Shown here: in pieces, positions 9,403 to 18,377 of the stretch
Layout of the letters: each line of letters starts with the position of its first letter
Numbering within the stretch: the first letter of the stretch is position 1
Assembly (NCBI RefSeq): GCF_002161555.1
Contig: NZ_NFHZ01000002.1
Coordinates: forward strand, 62,001 to 126,000
Origin: Barnesiella sp. An55
Lineage (GTDB): Bacteria; Bacteroidota; Bacteroidia; Bacteroidales; Barnesiellaceae
Direction of reading: 5' to 3'
Length of the DNA stretch: 64,000 nucleotides
Notes under the pieces: model-generated
What the model saw: only the letters and a program-made list of their open reading frames with translations
What the model was told of the DNA's origin: nothing
Database searches by the model: none
Position numbers and translations under genes: made by a program

Positions 9403-10158
9403 ATGGACCCTACTGCCCCTTCGAGATCAGAGTGTATCGTTCTCATTCCCACCTATAACGAGAAGGAGAATATCGCTGCAATCATCCATGCCGTATTCGA
9501 GCTGCCCCGCCAGTTTCATATTCTCATCATCGACGACAGCTCACCCGACGGTACCGCCGACATTGTGCGCTCGCTGCAAAAACAATTTCCCGGAGCCCTC
9601 CATCTGCTCGAGAGAGCCGGGAAACAGGGATTGGGCACCGCCTATATCGCCGGGTTCAAATGGGCCATTGCTCGCCAATATGAATATATTTTCGAGATGG
9701 ATGCCGACTTCTCCCACAACCCGCAAGACCTGATGAAACTGCTGGCCGCCTGCAAAACCGGGGGTGCCGACATGTCCATAGGCTCGCGCTATGTAACCGG
9801 GGTCAATGTGGTAAACTGGCCCATGGGACGGGTGATGATGTCTTATTTCGCCTCGAAATATGTGCGGTTCATCACCGGTATGAAGATACACGACACGACT
9901 GCCGGATTTGTCTGCTACCGTCGCCGGGTACTCGAAACCATCGGTCTCGACTCGATTCGATTCAAGGGCTACGCCTTCCAAATCGAGATGAAATTTACCA
10001 CCTACAAATGCGGATTCACCATCAAAGAGGTGCCTATCATATTTATCAACCGCGTATTGGGCGAAAGCAAAATGAACAGCAGCATCTTTGGCGAAGCCGT
10101 ATTCGGAGTCATCAGACTGAAAATAGGCAGCTGGTTCCGCAAGTATCCCAAACGATAA
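9403..10158 (+). CDS. Polyprenol-phosphate mannosyl/glycosyltransferase (DPM1-like, GT2)
   Basis: A 251-residue GT2 enzyme similar to dolichyl-phosphate mannose synthase, which loads a sugar from a nucleotide donor onto a polyprenyl phosphate. Motifs are VLIPTYNEKENI at the N terminus, LIIDDSSPDGTAD, EMDADFSHNPQDL with the metal-binding DxD, and the later RRRVLE and KGYAFQIEMKF segments. There is no C-terminal membrane domain, as in bacterial and human DPM1-type synthases. The start at 9403 gives the normal family length and follows a promoter at 9303-9334. It is followed 39 bases later by dihydroorotase, an arrangement I associate with Bacteroidales genomes. Confidence 0.88.
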   Translation: MDPTAPSRSECIVLIPTYNEKENIAAIIHAVFELPRQFHILIIDDSSPDGTADIVRSLQKQFPGALHLLERAGKQGLGTAYIAGFKWAIARQYEYIFEMDADFSHNPQDLMKLLAACKTGGADMSIGSRYVTGVNVVNWPMGRVMMSYFASKYVRFITGMKIHDTTAGFVCYRRRVLETIGLDSIRFKGYAFQIEMKFTTYKCGFTIKEVPIIFINRVLGESKMNSSIFGEAVFGVIRLKIGSWFRKYPKR

Positions 10159-10197
10159 AGTCACCAACGGCACAACACCTCTAAAAACAGTATGGTC

Positions 10198-11571
10198 ATG
10201 GGCAAAACGATTATCAAAAACGGAACTATCATAAACGACGGCGAGCAATTCACAGGCTCGATTGTCATCGACGGCGAATTTATCGAAGTAGTCATTCGGG
10301 GCCCGTTGCCCGAACAGATAGAGGCCACCGCTTGCCGCATCATCGATGCTACGGGCAAATGGGTATTGCCTGGAGTCATCGACGACCAGGTACACTTCAG
10401 AGAACCGGGACTTACCCACAAGGCCGAGATAGCTACCGAATCGGTAGCTGCCGTTGCCGGGGGTGTCACCTCGTTCATGGATATGCCCAACACGATACCC
10501 CAAACCACCACGCTCGAAGCCCTCGACTGGAAATACGAGCGGGCCGCCCAAGTGTCGCCAGCCAACTATTCGTTCTATATCGGGGCTACCAACGACAACT
10601 TCGAGGTGCTCGAGCAAGTCGATTTCTCGCAAGTGTGCGGGGTGAAAATCTTCATGGGTTCATCGACCGGCAACATGCTCGTCGATAACGAGAGTGTCTT
10701 GCGCCGAATCTTTGCCGAGATACCCGCCCTCATTGCCGTCCACTGCGAAGAGGAGAGTATCATACAGGCCAACAAAAAATACTACACCCAACGCTTTGGC
10801 GAGAATCTGTCCATCTTCTTCCACCCCTTGATACGTAGTGCCGAGGCTTGTTATGCCTCCTCGTCGCGAGCTGCCGAACTGGCCTCGCAATATGGCACCC
10901 GACTGCACCTGCTGCACCTCTCGACCGCCCGCGAAATGTCACTGCTCGACTCGGCGCCCCTCTCCCAAAAACGCATTACCGGCGAGGTGTGTGTGCACCA
11001 CTTGTGGTTCGACGACAACGACTATGCCCAATATGGCAACCGCATCAAATGGAACCCTGCCGTCAAAACCTGTGGAGACCGCAAAGCTCTGCTCGAAGCC
11101 CTGCGCAACGGCCGGCTCGACGTGGTGGCTACCGACCATGCCCCGCACCTGTGGAGCGAGAAACAGGGCTCATGCCTCAAAGCCGCATCGGGGGGGCCCC
11201 TCGTGCAACACTCGCTGCAACTCATGCTCGAACTGGCACAACGGGACGAGTTCCCGCTCGAACTGGTAGTCACCAAGATGTGTCATGCTCCGGCCCAGCT
11301 CTACCACATAGACCGTCGGGGCTACCTGCGCCCCGGGTATTATGCCGACATTGTCGTGGTCAATCCGCACAAGCCCTACACGGTAACCCGGGAAAACATC
11401 TTGTCGAAATGTGGCTGGTCGCCTTTCGAGGGCCACACCTTCCCGGCCTCAATCGAGCGTACGTTTATCAACGGCTACGAAGCATTTGCCGAAGGGAGAG
11501 TAGATACGCTCGTCCCGGGCAAACGACTCGTCTTCCACCACAGGGCAACCGATTGTGGCGGAACCCGATAA
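10198..11571 (+). CDS. pyrC: Dihydroorotase
   Basis: A 457-residue cyclic amidohydrolase that closes carbamoyl-aspartate to dihydroorotate in pyrimidine synthesis. The metal/substrate segment reads VIDDQVHFREPGLTHK, so the first His of the usual DxHxH motif is replaced by Gln; the second His and the FREPG substrate loop are intact. Further ligands are seen in AVHCEEES, LHLLHLST and ATDHAPH, where the catalytic Asp lies. Length fits class I (about 430-460 residues). Start at 10198 (MGKTII) is preferred, with an alternative two codons earlier. It probably shares a transcript with the upstream glycosyltransferase. Confidence 0.9.
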   Translation: MGKTIIKNGTIINDGEQFTGSIVIDGEFIEVVIRGPLPEQIEATACRIIDATGKWVLPGVIDDQVHFREPGLTHKAEIATESVAAVAGGVTSFMDMPNTIPQTTTLEALDWKYERAAQVSPANYSFYIGATNDNFEVLEQVDFSQVCGVKIFMGSSTGNMLVDNESVLRRIFAEIPALIAVHCEEESIIQANKKYYTQRFGENLSIFFHPLIRSAEACYASSSRAAELASQYGTRLHLLHLSTAREMSLLDSAPLSQKRITGEVCVHHLWFDDNDYAQYGNRIKWNPAVKTCGDRKALLEALRNGRLDVVATDHAPHLWSEKQGSCLKAASGGPLVQHSLQLMLELAQRDEFPLELVVTKMCHAPAQLYHIDRRGYLRPGYYADIVVVNPHKPYTVTRENILSKCGWSPFEGHTFPASIERTFINGYEAFAEGRVDTLVPGKRLVFHHRATDCGGTR

Positions 11572-11664
11572 TCAAAAGACCTATTTCAAATTATACCTCA
11601 CAACCCGGTAGCTCGGTATTAAATAGCCGGGATTACTTGCGTATATCAAGTTCATGCTGCTTTC

Positions 11665-12810
11665 ATGAAAAAGATTGTCGTAGCACCCGATTCGTTCAAA
11701 GATTCCCTCTCGGCTTCTCAGGTGGCCGCGGCCATCGAGGCCGGCATACACACGGCCCTGCCCGATGCCAAAGTCGTGAAAGTGCCTGTGGCCGACGGTG
11801 GCGAAGGCACCATGGAGACTCTGGTCGAAGCCCTTGGCGGCAAATATGTGACCTGCCTGGTAAACGACCCGCTCATGCGACAGATATCGGCCTCATACGG
11901 ACTGGTCAACACGGCACAGGGCACTACGGCCATCATCGATATGGCCTCGGCCAGCGGACTCACCCTGCTATCGCAGCAAGAGCACAACCCGCTCGTGACC
12001 ACCAGTTATGGCACCGGCCAACTCATTGCCGACGCCTGCAACCGGGGATGCCGACAGGTGATACTGGGTATTGGAGGCAGTGCTACCAACGATGCCGGCA
12101 AGGGGATGCTCGAGGCACTGGGTTGCCGATTCCTCGACCGGGATGGGAACGAGTTGAAACCGGGTGGAGAATCGCTCAACGACCTCGACGCCATCGATAC
12201 CTCAGGCATGAATAGGCTATTGCAGGAATGCGACTTCACCATCATCTGCGATGTCGATAATCCACTCTTTGGCCCCACGGGAGCCGCCTTTGTATTCGCT
12301 CCACAAAAAGGGGCAACACCCCATGAAGTGGTCACGCTCGACAACGGGCTGAAACAATTTGCCTGCTGTGTAAAAAAGTTTATGGGAGAGGAGATTGCCG
12401 ATGTACCGGGAGCCGGAGCAGCCGGCGGACTGGGAGCTGCCTGCCTGGCTTTCTTGCACGCCACCCTCAAGCCGGGTATCGAAACCGTGCTGGAGATTCT
12501 GCAATTCGACCGGCTCATCAACGGGGCTGACCTCATCTTTACCGGCGAAGGGAAAATCGACCGACAGACACTTATGGGTAAAGCCCCCTTAGGAATATTG
12601 CGATTGGCTCGCGAAAAGAGAATACCAGTCATTGCCCTGGGTGGAGCAATAGAAGATCAAGACTTGCTCCTGGAGGCTGGATTCAGGGGTATATTTTGCA
12701 TACAATCGGCTGCCATGCCGCTCAAAAGAGCTCTTCAACCTCACATTGCGGCCGAGAACCTCAAGCAGGTAACCATCCAAATCATCAAGCTGCTCTTTCC
12801 TCAAGAGTAA
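11665..12810 (+). CDS. Glycerate kinase (GlxK/GarK type)
   Basis: A 381-residue kinase of the type 1 glycerate kinase family, producing 2-phosphoglycerate (or 3-phosphoglycerate in some members) from glycerate. The N terminus MKKIVVAPDSFKDSLSA, the VADGGEGTMETL motif and GIGGSATNDAGKGMLEALG are family signatures, and length is the usual 370-390. It follows dihydroorotase by 93 bases, a gap that holds a weak hairpin (CCCGG at 11610 region with CCGGG near 11630), so it may be transcribed separately. No glyoxylate genes are nearby to specify its pathway. Confidence 0.9.
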   Translation: MKKIVVAPDSFKDSLSASQVAAAIEAGIHTALPDAKVVKVPVADGGEGTMETLVEALGGKYVTCLVNDPLMRQISASYGLVNTAQGTTAIIDMASASGLTLLSQQEHNPLVTTSYGTGQLIADACNRGCRQVILGIGGSATNDAGKGMLEALGCRFLDRDGNELKPGGESLNDLDAIDTSGMNRLLQECDFTIICDVDNPLFGPTGAAFVFAPQKGATPHEVVTLDNGLKQFACCVKKFMGEEIADVPGAGAAGGLGAACLAFLHATLKPGIETVLEILQFDRLINGADLIFTGEGKIDRQTLMGKAPLGILRLAREKRIPVIALGGAIEDQDLLLEAGFRGIFCIQSAAMPLKRALQPHIAAENLKQVTIQIIKLLFPQE

Positions 12811-12845
12811 ATGTTAAACTTTGTTATTACCCTTGCCGTTCAAAC

Positions 12846-12881
12846 AAAAAAAAAGAGCTAACCCTCCTAGAGGGATAGCCC
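12846..12881 (-). terminator. Intrinsic terminator of the small lipoprotein gene
   Basis: Read on the minus strand, a hairpin with stem parts GGCTA/TAGCT and CCCTC/GAGGG around a short loop is followed by a run of at least eight T. It lies 25 bases after the lipoprotein stop codon and between convergent genes. Confidence 0.75.
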
Positions 12882-12905
12882 CAATTCTTTAATCTTTGCT
12901 GTAGA

Positions 12906-13124
12906 TTATTTTACTTCAGCGGCAGGAGCAGCTGCTTCAGCGTTAGCTGAATCTTTCTCCAGAGAATCAGGAGTAGCAGTCGTGATAGAATCCTCCTCAG
13001 CAGCAGGAGTTGTTACAACAGTAGTGCTATCATTAGCAGCATCGGTAGACTCAGCGGCTTTATTGCCACAAGAAGCGAAAGACATTGCAAATGCAACAGC
13101 GAAGAACAAAACTAACTTTTTCAT
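12906..13124 (-). CDS. Small Ala/Thr/Asp-rich lipoprotein, function unknown
   Basis: A 72-residue predicted lipoprotein. Starting at 13124 gives a lipoprotein signal peptide (MKKLVLFFAVAFAMSFASC) with the lipidated residue at Cys19; the open frame continues upstream to 13208, but a -7 box CAAAGGTA/TACCTTTG at 13174-13181 on this strand lies inside that extension. The mature part is low-complexity, rich in Ala, Thr, Asp and Glu (DAANDSTTVVTTPAAEEDS), with no recognisable domain. Small acidic Bacteroidales lipoproteins of this kind are common and uncharacterised. It has its own promoter and terminator, suggesting an abundant monocistronic transcript. Confidence 0.75.
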   Translation of the reverse strand: MKKLVLFFAVAFAMSFASCGNKAAESTDAANDSTTVVTTPAAEEDSITTATPDSLEKDSANAEAAAPAAEVK

Positions 13125-13267
13125 TTCCTTCAAATTAAAGATAAAACAATATTTTTTTGCTTCAAAAACGCTACAAAGGTATATATTCTTTTTATATGTT
13201 GTACTCATTATCTTATTTTTTTTTCAGAATATTTTGATTTTTCTGTCAAAAATCCCCCCAAAAAAGC

Positions 13268-14929
13268 TCAATGATCATATAAATACCGTTTTATGCTCCG
13301 TTTCGGAGTCTTCTCAAACTCGTTCGGATAGAGCTGAATACGGGTGATTTGTTCATACGGAGCCAACATTTTATTGAGATTTCCCCGAACCTCTTCCATA
13401 GCCATGGGCAAATCGTGGTTAGAGACCCCGTAGCTGTCCATCGCTTCATAGTCGGGGCAGACCAAAGCAATCAGCTTGCCGTCGCGCTCGACCACGAGGC
13501 TCTCCATGACAAAAGGCATATTGTTGAGCTTCGCCTCAATCTCCTCGGGATAGATATTCTGCCCGTTTGAGGTGAGAATCATCGTCTTGCTGCGTCCCTT
13601 GATATAGATGGTTCCGTCGGGGGTCATGGTACCCATGTCGCCCGTGTGCAGCCAACCGTCCTCGTCGAGCACGGCTTTGGTGGCCTCTTCGTTTTTATAG
13701 TAGCCCTTCATCACATGTTCACCCCGCACGCATATTTCGCCGGGAATATTTTCGGGATCGAGCGAATCGATCTTGGTCTCGACATAGCCAAACAGGGTGC
13801 GACCGGCCGAGCCGGGACGAAACTCGCGATGCGACGTGTAGCTCACCAGCGGTGCGCACTCGGTCATGCCATAGCCCACGGTAAAGGGGAACTTGATCTT
13901 GTGCAGGAAGGTCTCTACCTCGTGGTTGATAGGCGCCCCACCCACGATTACCTCTTCGAACCGACCGCCAAAGGCATCGATGAGTTTCTTACGCACCTGC
14001 CCGTAGATGCGGGTGTCGAGGATAGGTATATTCAAGGCCCAACGCATGGGAGTCTTGTTGAGCAGAGGTTGTATCTGTTTCTTGTAAATCTTCTCGAGAA
14101 TGAGCGGTACACATATAATCAGGTTGGGACGCACCTCCTCGAGAGCCTTCAGCAGAATCTTGGGCGAGGGTATCTTGCCCAACAGCGTGATGTGTGTGCC
14201 CACGGCCAAGGGTACCAACAAGTCAAAGGCACACCCGTAGGCATGAGCCAACGGCAGGAACGAGATACACTTGCTGCCCTTGTAGTGCAGATGCGAACGG
14301 ATACCGAACATCACATTCCCGGCCAGGTTGTTGCCCGTGAGCATCACCCCTTTGCTGAATCCCGTGGTTCCCGAGGTATAGTTGATAAGAATCACCTTGT
14401 CGTTGTCGAGATCGGCATACCGGATGTCGTCGCGGGAGAAGCCGTTGGGATAGGTATTCTTGAAGCGGCGCTTCATGTCGCGCAGGCACCGGGCTATCTC
14501 CTCGCCGTCGCGTTGCACGAGGCACGAGAAGTCTTGCAGCGAAATGGCGGCACGCACCTCGGGCAGTTTCTCCATCTCGATATTCTCCCAGATATTATCG
14601 CCCACGAAGAGCATCACCGAGTCGGAATGATTGATAATGTGGTGTATATCGTGTGGATTGAACTCCTGCAGGATGGGTACCAGAATAGCTCCATAGGTGA
14701 CTGTCGCCATGAAGGCAATGCACCAGTTAGGGGTATTCTTCCCCACAAGAGCGATTTTGTCGCCCCTTCTTATCTGGCAATGACGGAACAGGATGTGCAG
14801 TTTGGCAATTTCGCGCGCCACGTCCTGATAGGTATAGGTGTGTTGCTCGCTATAATCGGTCAAGGCCGGCAAGTCCCAGTTTTCACGAAAACTCGACTCA
14901 TAGATCTTGATGAAATTTTCAGAAATCAT
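13268..14929 (-). CDS. AMP-forming acyl-CoA ligase (long-chain fatty acid-CoA ligase)
   Basis: A 553-residue ANL-superfamily adenylating enzyme that activates a carboxylic acid through an acyl-adenylate to a CoA thioester. The P-loop-like motif INYTSGTTGFSKGVML, the GYGMTECAPLVSY motif and WLHTGDMGTM are in the expected order; the C-terminal swivel domain is present and ends SIKRYLYD. Length and motifs fit FadD-like enzymes. A -7 box TATATTTG on this strand (14955-14962) lies 26 bases upstream. It is divergent from mtaB. The true acyl substrate (fatty acid or other) cannot be read from sequence. Confidence 0.88.
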   Translation of the reverse strand: MISENFIKIYESSFRENWDLPALTDYSEQHTYTYQDVAREIAKLHILFRHCQIRRGDKIALVGKNTPNWCIAFMATVTYGAILVPILQEFNPHDIHHIINHSDSVMLFVGDNIWENIEMEKLPEVRAAISLQDFSCLVQRDGEEIARCLRDMKRRFKNTYPNGFSRDDIRYADLDNDKVILINYTSGTTGFSKGVMLTGNNLAGNVMFGIRSHLHYKGSKCISFLPLAHAYGCAFDLLVPLAVGTHITLLGKIPSPKILLKALEEVRPNLIICVPLILEKIYKKQIQPLLNKTPMRWALNIPILDTRIYGQVRKKLIDAFGGRFEEVIVGGAPINHEVETFLHKIKFPFTVGYGMTECAPLVSYTSHREFRPGSAGRTLFGYVETKIDSLDPENIPGEICVRGEHVMKGYYKNEEATKAVLDEDGWLHTGDMGTMTPDGTIYIKGRSKTMILTSNGQNIYPEEIEAKLNNMPFVMESLVVERDGKLIALVCPDYEAMDSYGVSNHDLPMAMEEVRGNLNKMLAPYEQITRIQLYPNEFEKTPKRSIKRYLYDH

Positions 14930-15038
14930 ATCCCTAATTTAAACAGATTGTTCGCAAATATACGACTTTGTTTGTAAAATCATTCATTCTTACACAACTA
15001 TTAGAATAGGAGGGTGAGACATTTTTAAACGAAATGCG

Positions 15039-15046
15039 TAACTTTG
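15039..15046 (+). promoter_or_regulatory. -7 box of mtaB
   Basis: TAACTTTG matches the -7 consensus. It lies downstream of the first in-frame ATG (15034) and therefore argues that translation begins at 15079. The -33 element is not clear. Confidence 0.5.
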
Positions 15047-15078
15047 TCGCCTATATTGGTTATTTCGACCCACCGATT

Positions 15079-16395
15079 ATGATAGACATCCATACTTTTC
15101 AAGATAAGACCGCAGCCTATTATACCCTGGGCTGCAAACTCAATTTTGCCGAGACCTCGACCATAGGGAAGACGCTTGCCGAGAATGGCATACGCAAGGT
15201 GCGCCCCGGCGAGAAAGCCGACATCTGCGTAATCAACACCTGCTCGGTTACCGAACTGGCCGACAAGAAATGCCGGCAAACCATCCGCAAGATTGCCAGG
15301 CAAAATCCGCAGGCCTTTATCGTGGTGACGGGCTGCTATGCCCAGCTCAAGCCCGAGGAGATTGCCCATATCCCCGACGTGGACCTGGTTCTGGGGGCCG
15401 AACAGAAGCTCGACATCCTGCAATACCTGGGCAACCTGCACAAGCAGGAGACGGGACACATCGTCACCACGCCTACGCGCGACATCCGCAAGTTCTCACC
15501 CTCGTGCTCGCGAGGAGACCGCACCCGCTACTTCCTCAAGGTACAGGATGGCTGCGACTACTTCTGCACCTACTGCACCATACCCTTTGCCCGGGGGCGC
15601 AGCCGAAGCGGCACCATCGAACAACTCACGGCTCAAGCCCGCGAAGTTGCGGCGGCCGGCGGCAAGGAGATTGTCATTACCGGAGTGAACATAGGCGATT
15701 TCGGCAAACAGACAGGCGAAACATTTCTCGACCTCATCCGCTCGCTCGACCAGGTCGAGGGTATTGCCCACTACCGCATCTCGTCGATCGAGCCCAATCT
15801 GCTCACCGATGAGATTATTGCCTTCGTGGCCGAGTCGAAACGGTTTGCTCCCCACTTCCACATCCCCCTGCAATCGGGCAGCGACACGGTGTTGAAACTG
15901 ATGCACCGCCACTACGACACGCAACTGTTTGCCCACAAGATCGACACCATACGACGGCTCATCCCCGACGCTTTCATCGGGGTCGATCTCATCACGGGCG
16001 TACGGGGCGAAACCGAAGAGTTGTTTGAAGAGAGCCGACGGTTTGTCGAGGGGCTCGACATCTCGCAACTGCACGTATTCACCTATTCCGAACGACCCGG
16101 TACCCAGGCCTTGAAGATAGAGCCGGTAGTCCCCATTCCCGAGCGGCACGAGCGTTGCCGGCGCATGCTCGAGATATCGGAACGCAAGGTGCACGACTTC
16201 TACACCCGGTTCCAGGGAACCACGCGGCCCGTGCTGTTTGAGCAACCGCGCAAGGGCGCTCCCATGCATGGCTTCACCGATAACTACATACGGGTAGAGA
16301 TGCCCTATCGCAAAGAGTGGGTCAACACCTGCCGTCCCGTAAAACTGGGCGACTTCAACGAGGCGGGCGACGCACTTATCGCCACCGAAATATAA
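15079..16395 (+). CDS. mtaB: tRNA t6A37 methylthiotransferase MtaB
   Basis: A 438-residue radical-SAM methylthiotransferase that converts t6A to ms2t6A at position 37 of tRNAs reading ANN codons. The N-terminal UPF0004 domain has YYTLGCKLNFAET, INTCSVTELADKKC and TGCYAQ, giving three Cys for one Fe-S cluster; the radical SAM motif is CDYFCTYCTIP; a TRAM-like C-terminal region follows. The CKLN and CSVT forms separate MtaB from MiaB and RimO. I start at 15079 because the promoter -7 box at 15039-15046 overlaps the upstream ATG at 15034. The acyltransferase gene follows within a few bases. Confidence 0.92.
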   Translation: MIDIHTFQDKTAAYYTLGCKLNFAETSTIGKTLAENGIRKVRPGEKADICVINTCSVTELADKKCRQTIRKIARQNPQAFIVVTGCYAQLKPEEIAHIPDVDLVLGAEQKLDILQYLGNLHKQETGHIVTTPTRDIRKFSPSCSRGDRTRYFLKVQDGCDYFCTYCTIPFARGRSRSGTIEQLTAQAREVAAAGGKEIVITGVNIGDFGKQTGETFLDLIRSLDQVEGIAHYRISSIEPNLLTDEIIAFVAESKRFAPHFHIPLQSGSDTVLKLMHRHYDTQLFAHKIDTIRRLIPDAFIGVDLITGVRGETEELFEESRRFVEGLDISQLHVFTYSERPGTQALKIEPVVPIPERHERCRRMLEISERKVHDFYTRFQGTTRPVLFEQPRKGAPMHGFTDNYIRVEMPYRKEWVNTCRPVKLGDFNEAGDALIATEI

Positions 16396-16397
16396 TT

Positions 16398-17321
16398 ATG
16401 TGTGCAATTATGAAAAAAGAGACGCTGCAAAATATCATCTATTCGCCGCTCTACCTGTGGTTCAAGTTGCACGCCCTGCTGCCGCTACCGCTGCTCTATG
16501 TGCTGGCCGATATCCTGTACTACCCGCTCTACTATGTGGTGCACTACCGCCGCAAGCTGGTACTGGAGAATATGCGCAACTCCTTCCCCGACAAGAGCGA
16601 AAAGGAGCTGAAACAACTCGAAAAGAAATTCTACCGCCACTTCTGCGACTACATCGTAGAGACGATAAAACTCCTGCACATCTCCGACGGAGAGATGCGC
16701 AGGCGCATGGTATTCGAGCAGACCGACATCATCGACCGTCTCTTCGATCAGAAGCGCTCTATCATCATCCTGCTGGGGCACTTCGGCAACTGGGAGTGGG
16801 TGCCCTCCATCACCCTGTGGATGAAACACCCCGAGGCTATCTTTGGTCAGATATACCGCCCGCTCAACAACGAGTGGTTCGACCGCTTCTTCCTGAAACT
16901 GCGCTCCCGCTTCGGATCCATCTGCATAGCCAAGAAAGATACCTTGCGAGCCATCCTGCGCTTGAAGAACTCGGGGCGGCCCTCGATCACGGGGTTCATG
17001 TCGGACCAGACTCCCTCGCCGACCAATATCCACCACTGGGCCCGATTCCTCTCGCAAGACTCGCCCGTGCTCACCGGCTACGAAAAGATTGCCCGCAAAA
17101 CCGACTTTGCCGTGCTCTATTTCGATGTCGAAGTGGTGAAACGCGGGTACTACAAAGCGACCATCCGCGAGGTGGCGCTGCATCCCAACGAGCTGCCCGA
17201 GTTCGAGATTACCGACCGCTATACGGCCCTCATGGAAAAGACTATCCTGCGCACCCCCTGGGCCTGGCTATGGACCCACAAGCGCTGGAAATACAAACAC
17301 GAAAATTTCCCCAATACCTGA
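16398..17321 (+). CDS. Lipid A biosynthesis lauroyl/myristoyl-type acyltransferase (LpxL/HtrB family)
   Basis: A 303-307 residue lysophospholipid acyltransferase-family enzyme that adds a secondary acyl chain to lipid A at the inner membrane. An N-terminal hydrophobic anchor spans about residues 10-50, and the HxxxxE catalytic motif is LLGHFGNWEW, followed by IFGQIYRPLNN and GFMSDQTPSP, all typical of LpxL/LpxM. Two starts are possible, 16398 and 16410; the second is equally plausible. It begins 2 bases after mtaB and ends 1 base before the next glycosyltransferase, so the three genes form an operon. Confidence 0.85.
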   Translation: MCAIMKKETLQNIIYSPLYLWFKLHALLPLPLLYVLADILYYPLYYVVHYRRKLVLENMRNSFPDKSEKELKQLEKKFYRHFCDYIVETIKLLHISDGEMRRRMVFEQTDIIDRLFDQKRSIIILLGHFGNWEWVPSITLWMKHPEAIFGQIYRPLNNEWFDRFFLKLRSRFGSICIAKKDTLRAILRLKNSGRPSITGFMSDQTPSPTNIHHWARFLSQDSPVLTGYEKIARKTDFAVLYFDVEVVKRGYYKATIREVALHPNELPEFEITDRYTALMEKTILRTPWAWLWTHKRWKYKHENFPNT

Positions 17322-17322
17322 T

Positions 17323-18318
17323 ATGGAAAAGAAAGTCGCCGTCGTCATACTCAACTGGAACGGAGCCGCATTGCTGCGCCGTTTCCTCCCCTCGGTCTGT
17401 GCCCACACCCCGGCCCATCTGGCCGATGTCGTCGTGGTCGATAACGGGTCGGACGACAACTCGGTCGAGGTTCTCGCCCAGGAGTTTCCCCAGGTGCGCA
17501 CCCTGCTCTTCCCCCGTAACTACGGTTTTGCCGAGGGATACAACCGGGCTCTCGACACACTGGATTATGAATATGCCGTGTTGCTTAACTCGGATGTCGA
17601 GGTAACACCTCACTGGCTCGAACCGTTGCTTGAATATGCCGAGAGTCACCCCGACGTGGCAGCTTGCCAGCCCAAAATACGGGCCTTGCAGGAGCCCGAG
17701 AAGTTTGAATATGCCGGAGCCGCCGGCGGCTTTATCGACCGCTACGGGTATCCCTTCTGTCGGGGACGTCTGTTCGGCACGGTCGAAATCGACAACGGGC
17801 AGTATGACGACACACTCGATATCTTCTGGGCCAGCGGTGCCGCCCTCTTTGTGCGCACGGCCGTTTACCGCGAGGTGGGCGGACTCGACCCGAGCTTCTT
17901 CGCCCACATGGAAGAGATTGACCTTTGCTGGCGCATCCATCTGGCCGGATACCGCATTGCCGTGATACCGCAAAGCCGGGTACATCACCAGGGCGGAGCT
18001 TCGCTCGATGCAGCCAATCCCAAGAAGACCTACCTCAACTTCCGCAACAATCTGCTCATGCTCCATAAAAACCTGCCCAAGCAGGAGGGGAAAAAGATTC
18101 TGTTCATCCGCCGGCTCTACGACACACTGGCCTTTGTGCGGTTCGTCGCCCTGGGGCAGATACCTCACGCCCGTGCCATTCTGCGAGCACACAACGACTT
18201 CCGCAAAATGCGCCGGAAATATACCCGCTATCCCAAGGAGAACCTGCTGGGGCGGTTCCCCGAGACGCAGCGAAACATCACGATAGACTATTTCCTCAAG
18301 GGTAAAAAACGATTCTGA
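17323..18318 (+). CDS. Glycosyltransferase family 2
   Basis: A 331-residue GT-A-fold glycosyltransferase. The start VAVVILNWNGAALLRRFL, the VVDNGSDDNSVE donor-binding strand, the LLNSDVEVTPHW metal motif and WRIHLAGYRIAVIPQS are typical of rhamnosyl-type GT2 enzymes that build cell-surface polysaccharides. It directly follows the lipid A acyltransferase, which suggests a role in lipopolysaccharide or another surface glycan, but donor and acceptor are not known. The stop codon lies inside a hairpin (18311-18343) that may end the operon. Confidence 0.85.
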   Translation: MEKKVAVVILNWNGAALLRRFLPSVCAHTPAHLADVVVVDNGSDDNSVEVLAQEFPQVRTLLFPRNYGFAEGYNRALDTLDYEYAVLLNSDVEVTPHWLEPLLEYAESHPDVAACQPKIRALQEPEKFEYAGAAGGFIDRYGYPFCRGRLFGTVEIDNGQYDDTLDIFWASGAALFVRTAVYREVGGLDPSFFAHMEEIDLCWRIHLAGYRIAVIPQSRVHHQGGASLDAANPKKTYLNFRNNLLMLHKNLPKQEGKKILFIRRLYDTLAFVRFVALGQIPHARAILRAHNDFRKMRRKYTRYPKENLLGRFPETQRNITIDYFLKGKKRF

Positions 18319-18343
18319 GGCAACCTGCGGCCGCCTCAGAATC
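18311..18343. terminator. Hairpin between the mtaB operon and sufS
   Basis: An 11-base perfect inverted repeat, GATTCTGAGGC (18311-18321) and GCCTCAGAATC (18333-18343), with an 11-base loop sits between convergent transcription units. There is no clear T-run on either side, so termination efficiency is uncertain. Confidence 0.5.
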
Positions 18344-18377
18344 CCGGTGATTATCCTGTGTATTCTAAATAAAACTC

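Noticed and set aside
10848-12215. 455-codon frame overlapping pyrC and the glycerate kinase gene
   Set aside because: It runs out of frame over two well-identified genes and their gap; composition (Arg/Pro/His rich) is that of a shadow.
15034-15078. Upstream start for mtaB at 15034
   Set aside because: The -7 promoter box at 15039-15046 overlaps it, so it would not be in the transcript.
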